From Rhodocollybia butyracea (lineage: Eukaryota; Basidiomycota; Agaricomycetes; Agaricales; Omphalotaceae), in assembly GCA_015501585.1 (NCBI GenBank), contig JADNRY010000015.1, positions 124,001 to 188,000 of the forward strand: DNA of 64,000 nucleotides, given 5' to 3'. The notes under the pieces are model-generated. The model saw only the letters and a program-made list of their open reading frames with translations, did not search any database and was not told the DNA's origin. The position numbers and the translations under genes were made by a program. Shown one piece after another: positions 12,707 to 24,622 of this stretch (its first letter is position 1; the number at the start of each line of letters is the position of its first letter).

Positions 12707-13422
12707 ATCGTTGTTGTTATTCTTTGGCCGTTATGATTACCCTTCTATGCGTCTATGCTCTGAAAATGACATGCATATCTACAGCGATCTACACGCAAAG
12801 TTCGAACGACTTTCGCCCGGATGGTGACCGGTGACTGGAACGTTAGATGTTAGAGTCACCTCCAGCTTCAGCGCTTCAGGTCCTCCTGATCATTCCAATG
12901 AAAGAAAACTGGCGTTACTTAGTGCTGCGACTAAACTGTAGATACGATTTCCAAGGAATGGGACGGTAAATTCGGCTTTTATATATATGATCTACAACCG
13001 ACCCCACTCATTTGACCAAGCTTCGAAGGAATTGACAGAGGTGTGCATGCTCGGGTCCTCGGGATCCGGAGAACAAAGAAAGGGAGAACAAGAGGAGTGG
13101 TTTCGAAAAGCAGACCCCTTCCAGTTCCAAATGAGACCAGTCCAGCCGTTGCAGGCCAGATAACCAGTTATATATTATACCTTCTCTAGTACACATATGA
13201 AGCAGGCTCTCGATTGGACCAGATCACTCAGAACGTCGGGACAACGCCCAGAGTGCTGAGTAATCATCGGGCGTCTAAACTGTCAATGTGACATGTTAAA
13301 TTTACAAATGACATTATTCGCTCTTTCTTTCCTTCTCTCATCTATACAGGTTATAGACTATAAAAAAGCTTCTTCTTATTCTTCAAAGCTTAAACCTTCT
13401 GTCATTTCCAAGACCTATAATA
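12707..13422. other. Intergenic, RPL14 3' side to phosphatase promoter
   Basis: 716 bp with no gene seen. A TATATATA stretch lies at about 12980. The last 100 bp are pyrimidine-rich and AT-rich, consistent with the phosphatase promoter. Confidence 0.5.
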
Positions 13423-14176
13423 ATGTCCACTTACGACGTCGATATCAACTCTCAGGACCAGCGAGCAGACCAACGTTTACTGGCCTCCCTTTCACCCATT
13501 GACCGTCCTTATCCACTCAATGCAGTCTGTGCTCGGCCAATCCCAAACTCCTACTGGGCTACCCCGTTGCTTCTGGCTTGCGAGTACCCATGGACACCGA
13601 AAAACCCCAACAAGCTTGACTCCCTTCTCAAAGCTGGTGTGCGTACCTTTATCGACCTCACAGAGTCCGGAGAGCTTTCACCATACTGCAATATCCTCTG
13701 TTCGCGTGCTGAACCGCTGGGCGTTGACCCTAGTACCGTCGAGTATCATAATTTTCCCATTCGTGACCGTTCCTTACCACACAGCGTTCAGTACATGTCT
13801 TCTGTTCTCGAAGTTCTCTGTAATAACGAAGCTCGTGGGCGAATTAGTGCTGTTCACTGCCGGGGTGGAATCGGACGTACGGGTATGGTTATCGGTTGCT
13901 GGCTCGTTCAGTCTGGTGTTGCCAAGGATGGCGACGAGGCGCTGCAAATCATTGCAAAGGAGTGGATCACTGTGGAGAAGTGCAAGCGCTTTCCGCATAG
14001 CCCGGAAACAGGTCCTCAGTTTGACTTTGTAAAACACTGGATGCGCCAAGAACAATACGGAGGTGTGGCTTGTTCCATTTCTCTTGACGTCAAGGTTTAC
14101 TGATGCCGCTGAATCAGGATCCAACACTTTGCTATCATCGATTTCTTCACCACTAGAGGCCCAGGCCGCCGCTTGA
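13423..14176 (+). CDS. Tyrosine/dual-specificity phosphatase-like protein
   Basis: Cys-based phosphatase. The signature HCRGGIGRTG has the C-x5-R catalytic loop (Cys about residue 146), and an upstream Asp in NFPIRDRSLP (about residue 113) is the likely general acid. Layout resembles the compact CDKN3/atypical dual-specificity phosphatases: an N-terminal DRPYPLNAVCARPIPNSYWATP segment, then strand/loop VRTFIDLTESGEL. An unspliced reading stops at 14103. I prefer a small intron 14063-14117 (donor GTGTGG, branch TTACTGAT, acceptor CAG), which gives a Ser/Ala-rich tail ending EAQAAA, 232 aa. Substrate unknown; fungal relatives with this signature are annotated only by domain. Confidence 0.8.
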
Positions 14177-14552
14177 TTTATTTTGGACCTTTGGTAAGAT
14201 CATCTTTCTTCTCGACTTTGAACACCCTCATTGGGTTCTCCTTGCAGAATGAATGGACACTTTAGACAAGTGCAGATACACGGATAATATACTCATCATT
14301 TCCTGACGCATATTGTTATAAGCCTTACTGCATAGTAGTATGTGGGGCATCGCATCTAATATACCAGCATTGTATCCCCCTTATCTGTATCTTACGAGTA
14401 TGAGCTTTGCGTTTACAGTTATCATGATCAGGTCTCCGCATTAAATATCAAACGGGTTTCCGTTCCGCTTAAACTCGCGTGAAATGATCATTCCTTTGTT
14501 TCTTTTCTTATAACCACTAGAAGCATTTGAACGTATACACTCATTATAACTA
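14177..14552. other. Intergenic, phosphatase to ChaC gene
   Basis: 376 bp with no gene seen. Holds the 3' end of the phosphatase transcript and the upstream region of the ChaC gene. Confidence 0.5.
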
Positions 14553-15857
14553 ATGCCACTGACCGTATTCGGATATGGATCTCTCATTTTCAAGGTAGGA
14601 ATCACAACTCATGTAATCTTTTATTCTCGACTATATAGTTTCTTCGCAGCCACCACCCCACGTCGCTTCCGAAGGTATGTACCTTCAACGAACGGATTGC
14701 CCTGTTTTCTAGCTAAGAACCTCTGGATAACTACCCTTTCTTTCCCATTCACCCAGTACACGGCTTCTTGAAAGGATACATCCGTCGTTTCGCTCAACAA
14801 TCTCATGACCATCGCGGAACGCCTGAAGTGAGTTGATTCGACATCCAAGCCTGGAAGAAAGCTGACTCAACGCGTGGGGGTGGATAGAAACCTGGTCGTG
14901 TTGTCACTCTCATTCATAAAGAGGAATGGGATGCGTTTTCCGGATCGGTATGAGCATCCATTCCGTGTGGATTTATCTAATTGTCATGTACAGGATGCTT
15001 TTCCTGATGAAGACATCGTATGGGTAATCCTGAGCCATGATATCCTCTTTACGCTGATCATTAACAGATGAAGGATCTTAGGTATCGCGTACACCATAGA
15101 TCCAGCGCATGAGGCCGAAGTTCGAGAATATTTAGGTGATCTCTCTCTCTTTTCTCAATGCTTGAACTTGACGACTTGTAGATTATCGGGAAAAGGTCTG
15201 CGATATCATACAGTAGGAATTCGTCTTATAGATATTTCTCAGGATGGATACACACTAGAGACAGTCGATGTTTGGGGCGTCGACTTGGATGGCCATGAAA
15301 AAATAGTTCTGCATGGGGCACGTATCTCAAAAAGCTCATTGGCAATAAGAGTCAGAGTACTGACCGACGGATATTCACCAGGTTCACGTACGCGTTGATG
15401 TGGTTTCGAAGCTTCAAGTTTGAAGCTGATATATATACCTATATTTTATAGTGCTACGTCGGCCGCAACGACAACCCTTCCTTCAGTGAGTGTGATCTTC
15501 CCTTCCCCCCTCGCAAGACTTCCAGAATCTAATTCCTTTTCCCAGTCGGTTCTGAGCCATTGGATGATCTCGCACATACGATATGGAAATCTGTGGGCCC
15601 CTCTGGGCCAAACAAAGTAAGTAACCATTGACCGACCATATCATACACTATGAGATAGGTTAAGACTCACCTCTTACAGGAATACCTCTACAAACTGGCA
15701 GAGGCGGTTCGCAAACTCGCCCCAGAATCTCACGATTCTCATTTGTATGCTCTGGAGGTATGATTCTTTTCTTAATTTTACGCAGGCTAGCTGTGACATA
15801 TGCGGATAGACGAGGATAAGGGCGCTAGATCAGGCGAATGGGTTCACGACTGCATGA
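14553..15857 (+). CDS. ChaC-type gamma-glutamylcyclotransferase (glutathione-degrading), one-base frame break
   Basis: Cleaves glutathione to 5-oxoproline and Cys-Gly in the cytosol. About a dozen small exons: 14553-14594, 14650-14674, 14757-14827, 14888-14947, 14994-15023, 15082-15135, 15182-15195, 15243 to about 15317, then 15452-15485, 15546-15616, 15680-15757, 15810-15857. Motifs: VFGYGSLIFK (the GYGSLI substrate loop), GFLKGYIRRFAQQSHDHRGTPE, LDYREKDGYTLE (the catalytic Glu region), CYVGRNDNPSF, GPSGPNKEYLYKLAEAVRKL. The join DEDIVW to GIAYT is off by one base; one more G in the GGG at 15022-15024 gives both a clean donor and the right phase. The junction between about 15317 and 15452 is uncertain: a short exon near 15382 and a non-GT donor both fit. 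Confidence 0.88.
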
Positions 15858-16090
15858 CCTTATCGAACTTCCACATCGGTTATACCCTATGGATCAAAGT
15901 TCGTATATACCGTTTCGTTTATATAATGCGTACAAAAGAGTGTGGAAATGAATGTTACTAATAGAAATGGAGTGAAAAGAAAGACAATTGTTCTGGCTAA
16001 AAAAACATCAAATGTGAATGTACAAGTGCGTTGGAGTTGGAGGATACATTGGGTTAAGGATACAAGGGTTGGAACGTTCTCGAGGCTGAG

Positions 16091-17547
16091 TTAGTTCTCC
16101 GGAGTTGAGGGAAACAGAAGACATGCAGCCCAGTCAACGATCTTTATAGTAAGAAACAGAATACCTAGAAGACTAGTCACGAAAATAGCAAAGACCAAAA
16201 TAATCAAGCCAAGAAGGATTTTATCCCACCGGATATTTTCTTCGGGGGAAACAGCTTCTTCTACCTCTTCGACGTCTAACAAGAGGCCTTCATCGGGATA
16301 GGGAGTGTCAAACCATTCAGGGGGAGGGCGGGGAATTTTGCGGATGGAAAGGGGTGAACCAGGAGGAGGCTCGCGGTCAAAGGAAAGCGGGAGAGTGTCT
16401 ACGGGGATGAGTATTGCGAGGGAGTCGCTGGGTGATTCAATTTTATTGGGAGGGAGACGACGACGTCTTTTGGCAAGAGCCTTAGTCGGGGTCTTCGGGA
16501 GGTAGTCGCACGGAAATCGGGGGATACGAGTGAGGGGCGAGGATGAAGAAAGGTCGGTATCTCGGCAGGTAGCAATAGAGATTTTAGACTCGTGGAGAGT
16601 CATGCTTCTGGTTCTCTTGAGATCAGCGGGGAGTGAGTCAGAAGAGGAGGGTTTCGTTGGTTCAGACGCTATTCGTCTGAGTGCGGGAGGCTAAAAGTGA
16701 AAGTCAGCACTCGTAAATTTTGTTTTTTTGAGCAGGTGGGTACGCACAGTGAGAGACTTGGATAAACGACGCAGACGCTTGGGGAACGCATTCTTGCGAA
16801 GAAACGGCAATGACGCCGAACGCAAGAGGGTGGATGTGGGCTTGAGTAACAGTGGCGCAGAAGAGGAAGGCAGCGAAAGAATTCTTTTCCAGCGAGGCCG
16901 TGCTTTGGCCGACACCAGTGGAGACTCATCTGTGAATTCATCCGAGCTGCTAGACGAAGACTCTTCTTCGTCGGACTCAGGCACCAGCTCTGGTCGCTCG
17001 CGTTTTGGGAGAAGGGCAGTAAATTCGAGAAACTTTTCAACCTCCTAAAATTCACGGTGAGCTATGGGTATCGGGTTACCTATAGATATGCTTACTGCTT
17101 GAGACTCATTAGGCCCGCCGTGGTCGGCCCAGTATTTGCGGCCTTCGACATAACTATCAGCCATCAACTTATGCATCATATGCAAAGTAAGAGCGTCGAC
17201 CCGATTTGACGGAGTATGCCACTACGGGAGCGTAAAAATGAATCCAAGGTATCTTTGAAAGGGGCAAATAACATACCACAGGAGGTATAGTCCCTCTCCA
17301 TAATCGGGGAGAGCGAATCCGTGCATGTGGACCAACTCGGAGAGATAAGGCTTAATGTACTAAAAGAGTCAATAAATATAAGATGCTGTATAGGCTGTAC
17401 TGTGATCGGGAGAATACAGCGTTCGAGGCAAACCAGCAAGGGAAACGGGGAGTAGAGTGTTGGGTTTCGCAAGTTCGAGGAATATGCAATGCCTTCACGA
17501 AAGTGGGACCGCCGTTTATATATTTTCTTCAGCATACGAGGTTGCAT
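16091..17547 (-). CDS. Unknown protein with C-terminal membrane segment, one-base frame break
   Basis: Not recognised. Exons 17547-17434, 17359-17277, 17221-17096, 17044-16748, 16690-16091, about 406 aa. The N-terminal half looks globular and conserved in style (YIKPYLSELVHMHGF, HTPSNRVDALTLHMMHKL, YVEGRKYWADHGGPNE). A Ser/Glu-rich acidic stretch follows, then Arg/Ser-rich low-complexity sequence and Pro-rich segments. One strong hydrophobic helix lies close to the C terminus (ILLGLIILVFAIFVTSLLGIL), so a tail-anchored membrane protein is likely. The exon 2 to exon 3 join is one base short; one more base in the CC at 17276-17277 gives a perfect donor and restores phase. ATG 17535 is an alternative start. 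Confidence 0.7.
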
Positions 17548-18201
17548 TGTCCTTCAAATCTGGTCCGACAAAGGAAGCTCGGAGGCGGATCCACGAGGTG
17601 TGATATACGAGATTCAGGGTCGCAAAAGTAGTGGACTCCCATCATTTCACCATATTCACCATATCACAATTTAAACTCTTCAGAGCCCAGCTGCCCAAGC
17701 TCAGCGCTGTTGAGGTTAAGAGATGGGTTCAGTCGATAAAAATCTAAACGTTGCAATGTTGAGCGTTGAGTAACCAATGGTCAGTGAAGGTGGAAGGTGG
17801 GCCATGTTAATTGTGATGTGCTAAGGTCTCAGAACAATAACAAGACAATTGAAAAAGATCCCAGGACATTTTCGCCCATTTTGGTAATAATGGACTGCCG
17901 ATCTGCTCACGTGACAAAGTTTCGCTTGTTGCCGCTGCCTCGTTTCGTGATGGAGACTACATTGGGAGTACTGGCCCTATCTTTTGTGCCTCGTTTCGTG
18001 CGACGCGTACTGCAATTTTCGAAAAGCGGAGCCAGCCGTTACGATTGACTTGACATGTACTGTAATGTACCGGAACATCGAGCGCGTGCGAACCAAATGG
18101 TGAAAAAACCTGCAGATGCAGTATATTAATCGCAGAAAGGTTACTGTCTAACGATCCAGACTCCAGGCCCTCTATAAGATCGTGTTGTACGAATACTGAA
18201 T
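17548..18201. other. Intergenic between two minus-strand genes
   Basis: 654 bp, no gene seen. Promoter side of the unknown membrane protein gene and 3' side of DBP3. Confidence 0.5.
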
Positions 18202-20343
<2,142 letters not shown>

Positions 20344-22230
20344 GACTATCTAGAGTTGAGTGAGCGGAATGAATCAAAAAAAAATTGGTTAGAGCGGTCC
20401 GGTAAGCCGTAGCGTTCATCAATTATACTTGGTCTCAGACCATCGTTACATTTTCGCTGGCCATATGGACCAAAGGCTTCCAAGGCACTTAAGGAACATT
20501 GCTCGGGCATCTTTCGCACTGGAGTCTGCCATCGGCTGCCTCCCCACGGGAGGGCACTGTTCTGTATATAGCTCGAGTCGACCCACATCTAGGCTACTTT
20601 TGGCTGTGAGATTGCTCTAGATGTTGACCGGCAGGGCCTCTCGCTGCTCAGAGAGCTGGAAAAATCACAGCATATGCGTCACTTGCTGGGGGCTGGACAG
20701 TGGTTGGTACTGGCCCCCCTGTTCCTGGAGTTAGGCCTTCAACCCCTTCGTTACCGGCGCGTCTGTCTAGCTACCGCGTACAGTCCCTACTGCGCTTACC
20801 CAACCGCCGGATTATCTGCGATGCCTTGATGGACTCGCCGAAGCTGGTACGCAGTGGGCACCCGGCATGGGCAAATGACCCGCGCCTGGTGCTGCAAGCG
20901 CTACCTATACCGATCCTGTGTGCCGCTGATGAACTCGTGGATCCTGAGAAGCTTGGGTTGGCTTGTGGAACGGGTCAAGTCGACATGTTTGACATCCCTT
21001 GTTAATGATGTCCAGGCAGCTGTTCGGGTCCATCTCCTGCATAACAGAATTGGATACAACTCATAGTGTGCCCTCTCCCGACGCTCTGCAGCTCCAGACA
21101 TACCTACACATCCTAACAGTCCCGAAGCATCGTCACGCCTTCACCCAGTTGATAAAATCAACTGATGCCCTGTATGTGGAGCGCCTACGCTACGATGAAA
21201 GACCGCACATCCCACGGGAGTTCAGGTTGTGCCGTTTCAGCAGGTTGCCTGGAGGATGAATGTCACGCGTTGCTTGGCTGCGAGCGTCATCTCGGCCTGG
21301 CATACTTGCGACTCGATTCCTGCTGGATATAAGGATAATAGCGCCTGACTTACTGGTTAGCCGTCACTTGTATGCTACTTAGCTTCAAAAGAGTGGATTA
21401 TATCTTTCTCAATATACGCGCCACCTTACAGCACTCGTGTACGCAGTTGGCTCTGTGCGCCGGGGTGCTTCAGTTCGCCCTGCTACAGTAGGGTTGGTTG
21501 TGTGCATCCGCGGCGGGTGTATTGCGCGGGCGGCTGCTCCTCAATGGGACCGCGCCGGTTTCCTTCCATCCTACACAAGAGAATTCAGGATCGTTTCCTC
21601 TAAAAGATAAACAAGAAGTTGAGCTCGTCGCATGTGCTGGCATAGGAACCTATAAGGAACCCGTTTCTTCTTGTACTACCTGAGGAACGCTTTTGATTAC
21701 ACATTAATATTGTGGGCTGTGTAATTTAGTACGTGGCCAAGGTGAACTCGAGAGCAAGTACGCTCCCTTCAAGTTGTAATGAACCGTTTCATGCAGCTTC
21801 CGATCTGCCTCAGATAAACCGTAAATCAATAGTGCCTCTCTGGGCTCGGTCAGGCTGTTCAACACCTCTGAGCTATCTCTAGGCTCTCGAAGGCCCACTC
21901 AACTCAGGCTAGGGCTAACAAAAACTCCGAGTCTCAGCTCTATTATGAGAATTGATCATTCTACAAAACATTCATGTTGTGATTCTGAAGCCTTGGGGTA
22001 ACGGCCTGCACTGCACCTGAATGCACCCGAAGTACCATGGTCGATCTTGATTCGAATAGCCCTGAAGTAATTCCTTGACTTGCTTACTGTGTACACATTG
22101 GCCTATATAGGGCAACTAACATGATAGGGTTTGGTACAGCTTCTTTGATAAATATGGATGGTGCAAGCTAAGTGCAAGCTCTCACCCCCATTCTGTACTG
22201 TGCTTCACTTTTGCTTCCTTCTATCTTCAT
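20344..22230. other. Accessory intergenic DNA, DBP3 to membrane protein gene
   Basis: Holds the DBP3 promoter at its left end (copied at about 25745-25830), the LINE relic at 20690-21340, and about 850 bp of unannotated DNA with short unsupported open frames (21498-21683, 21704-21898). Confidence 0.55.
20690..21340 (+). pseudogene. Relic of a LINE-type (non-LTR) retrotransposon, RT C-terminal region
   Basis: Short broken frames on the plus strand together resemble the region downstream of the reverse transcriptase in fungal LINEs: LRLPNRRIICDALMDSPKL, LQTYLHILTVPKHRHAFTQLIKS, then PREFRLCRF followed in another frame by LEDECHALLGCERHLGL. The last pair matches the Cys/His zinc-knuckle-like C-x2-C...EDExHxLLxC motif usual at that place, with the second Cys changed. 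At least two frameshifts separate the pieces, and no endonuclease or catalytic RT core is present. A dead 3' fragment. Confidence 0.6.
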
Positions 22231-23540
22231 ATGGCTCGGCAAAAGCTCCGCCCACTTCTTTTCTTTGGTATGTTTCTTGCTACCAACACCGTGGTTTCGA
22301 GTCAATCGCAAGCTGCTGTCAATCACTCAATTGATGATGGGTTCGGTGACTCTGTCACTGGACAAAAACCTGTCTTTTTCCCTATGGATGGGTGGGATGT
22401 ATGGAAAAATGAAACCTGTCCACCAAGTATCTGTTTTCTCCTTCCGCCGACCTCAAGTGCCTTCGACAAGACGTATACCCAGACAACTGCACATTCTGGA
22501 GGTTTTGGACCTATAACTATAACATTTGACTTCACTGGTGCGTTAGAAACTGTCCTCTGGGTTTGTGCATGCTGTATGTAATGGTTTTAGGAATTGCTCT
22601 TTACATATTTTTCATCCTTTCAAACAATAATACAGGCGGCATCATATCTGGAACCTCGGCAAATTTTACACTGGATGGCTCTTTGGTCGGCAGCTTTACC
22701 CATGAACCTAACCCTGATACTCTAGAATTCCAGTTCAACGTATTGGCATTTTCGACAACTGATATAGAGAATATCACCCACGAAATGATGATAATCAGCT
22801 CCGCTCTGGGGAACGATCCTTCTGCAGAAAGTTTTCTGTTAATTTTTGACTACGCTCTGTATACGTAGGTCCAGTGTCTGCAGAACTATGTACAGGTTGC
22901 CAACTGATTATTTACAGATTTCTGAATGCGCTACCTGAACCTGAAAGTTCAACCGCACCCACTGGCCTAATGCTACTACCTCAACTGCCATTACATCCGC
23001 TGCTCATTCTACCTCACATGTGGGTCAAATTGTGGGAGGAGTAGTAGGAGGAGTAGTAGGTGCCATTGGTGTTGTCATAGCATTGATAGCATTCTTCCGC
23101 CACCGTCGACGGTCCAGAACGATTCATGCTCTGCCTTCTATAACAAGCCCAAGTTCAGCTGGCTTAACACACCGAGGTGCTCTAGATGATGCCTCTGGAG
23201 ATTCAATTGTTTATTCAACACTATTAGCCGGAACGGTTGTGTCTCCAGTGGGAAAGAGGCGCAGGAAGGTGCTGCAAGATTCAGTGCAGGAGATGAGCGC
23301 GCAGATTGAACAACCAAGGGTTGAGGATGCAGAGCGGATTGCGGATGAGACTACCCTCATCTGAGGTCAGCGTCCGAATCTGGCGGTCCACAACCACAGA
23401 GAGCTACGGGGCTAGATGTGGCGCAATTAACGGGGCAGATTCGAAGGATATTAGAGGATATTGCACTTCAGGGGGCTGCGTTGCCTCAGAATGTCAATGA
23501 GTCTCCCCCAAGCTATGCCGATTATGCAAGGCATGGCTGA
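22231..23540 (+). CDS. Single-pass membrane protein with secreted-type ectodomain, two one-base frame breaks
   Basis: Type I membrane protein of a kind common in mushrooms; function unknown. Exons 22231-22537, 22636-22864, 22918-23540; about 386 aa after repair. Signal peptide residues about 1-24, then an ectodomain with N-glycosylation sites and alternating hydrophobic pattern (likely beta-sandwich), a Ser/Thr/Ala stalk, one transmembrane helix (VGGVVGAIGVVIALIAFF), a HRRRSR stop-transfer and a cytosolic tail ending with ESPPSYADYARHG, a PPxY-like motif that could recruit WW-domain ubiquitin ligases. Two repairs are needed, each one extra C: CC at 22966-22967 (stalk) and CCC at 23354-23356 (tail). 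Read as is, the tail would stop at 23364 and the PPSY motif would be lost. Confidence 0.78.
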
Positions 23541-23679
23541 TTGGCAAGAAGTCGAATGGGAGAGAGAGGGGGGTGGGAAAATATAATTTCTATACTCCTT
23601 GGTTTCATATCTTGCTTTGGCATTCCCTTATATATATATACTGCGATTGCTTGATGGTAAGTCCAAGGGCCGCAAGACA

Positions 23680-23684
23680 TTGAC
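23680..23684 (+). repeat. Target-site duplication, left (TTGAC)
   Basis: Five bases TTGAC directly before the left LTR; the same five bases directly follow the right LTR at 24532-24536. The uninterrupted site is preserved in the paralogous F-box locus near 27742. Confidence 0.85.
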
Positions 23685-23852
23685 TGTTGGATTTGGGATT
23701 TGTCATTCCAAGCTCGTAATCTTACGTAGGTACAAAACTGTAGTCAGCGGATGCTTCTGCATCCGTTTGTCTCTCTCTTCTGACCGTCACGGAGAGGACA
23801 ACCGGAAATACACTCGTTGCTGTCTGTTTACCCTCAGGAGCCTATCACAACA
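23685..23852 (+). repeat. Left LTR of the TRIM-like element
   Basis: 168 bp, TG...CA ends. Contains a perfect hairpin at 23748-23765 (stem CGGATGC / GCATCCG, loop TTCT) and a CT-rich stretch next to it. Confidence 0.88.
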
Positions 23853-24077
23853 CAAACGGATCCTAGCTGTCTGGTGGGCTAGTATACAATACACCACTGC
23901 CGAAGGGCGCTTGATGAAGCCCCTATTCTGCTCGATGAGGCTCCTATCATGCTCGTCGCTTTCTTGTCACTTGAATACTGTCCAGCCGTATTTTCTGGAT
24001 GCCGACATTCTTGTGATACCGTCGTTGGTCTGTGGAGACCATTATAAATACCTTCGAGGTCCATTGATGATTGGACA

Positions 24078-24300
24078 CCCCTATTCGAGTTGTTGGCTAC
24101 GAGAACGCCTACTACTCCTGGATTTACCTTGATTCGAGTTGTCGACTACGAGAATGTCTACCACTCAACCGAGGATTGATTTGAGTTGCCGAGGGTCAAG
24201 TATGAGGATGCCCGGAACTGATCGAGTTGCCGAGGACCGATTATGAGGACGCCTACAACTTATTGAGACTGTTTTGAGTCACTGACTACGAGAATGTCAT
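24078..24300 (+). repeat. Degenerate tandem repeats inside the TRIM-like element
   Basis: Four to five units of roughly 40-50 bp built around GAGTTG(T/C)CGA and TACGAGAA(T/C)G / TATGAGGA(T/C)GC, with substitutions and length changes between units. A shorter 21-bp duplication (GATGA(A/G)GC(C/T)CCTAT...) lies just to the left at about 23913-23954. Confidence 0.6.
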
Positions 24301-24363
24301 GATTCACTTTTTTGAAGGCTTGCTGTGTTATGATTATTACAGATTACTTCGCTTGTGGGGGCA

Positions 24364-24531
24364 TGTTGGATTTGGGATTTGTCATTCCAAGCTCGTAATC
24401 TTACGTAGGTACAAAACTGTAGTCAGCGGATGCTTCTGCATCCGTTTGTCTCTCTCTTCTGACCGTCACGGAGAGGACAACCGGAAATACACTCGTTGCT
24501 GTCTGTTTACCCTCAGGAGCCTATCACAACA
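24364..24531 (+). repeat. Right LTR of the TRIM-like element
   Basis: 168 bp, no difference seen from the left LTR. The same hairpin lies at 24427-24444. Followed by the TTGAC duplication at 24532-24536. Confidence 0.88.
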
Positions 24532-24622
24532 TTGACGACAGATCCTAGGAAAGAGGTTACGAGACATTTTTTGTCTGTCAGATTTTGCACCTTTGATTCT
24601 GAACTTTGAAGACGTTGAACAT

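Larger units (their letters stand above)
23685..24531 (+). mobile_element. TRIM-like non-autonomous LTR retrotransposon, 847 bp
   Basis: Two direct 168-bp terminal repeats (23685-23852, 24364-24531) that I read as identical, each starting TGTTG and ending CAACA, flanked by a perfect 5-bp duplication TTGAC. The 511-bp interior has no gag, protease, RT or integrase frame. A G-rich stretch (GTGGGGGCA) just before the right LTR fits a polypurine tract; no primer-binding site next to the left LTR is convincing. The interior holds two kinds of tandem repeats. These are the hallmarks of a terminal-repeat retrotransposon in miniature that needs a partner element for movement. LTR identity suggests a recent insertion. 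It sits in exon 2 of an F-box gene fragment. Confidence 0.88.
23650..24622 (-). pseudogene. F-box gene 5' fragment interrupted by the TRIM-like element
   Basis: Minus-strand fragment paralogous to the start of the F-box genes at 27823 and 56490. It keeps an ATG (24622), a first exon like MFNVFK, an intron ending CCTAG, and the start of exon 2 (GSVVN) that the TRIM-like element splits. To the left of the element only about 30 bp of homology remain before it stops near 23650; the F-box and LRR parts are absent. The intron phase no longer matches its paralogues. The upstream DNA, including CCTCGCGTTCACGTGAAA, is shared with the other F-box loci. Confidence 0.7.

Noticed and set aside
17176..17547. 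Unspliced 123-codon open frame at the 5' end of the unknown membrane protein gene
   Set aside because: Only its first 38 codons fit; the rest is out of frame with the conserved-looking exon reading YIKPYLSELVHMHGF.
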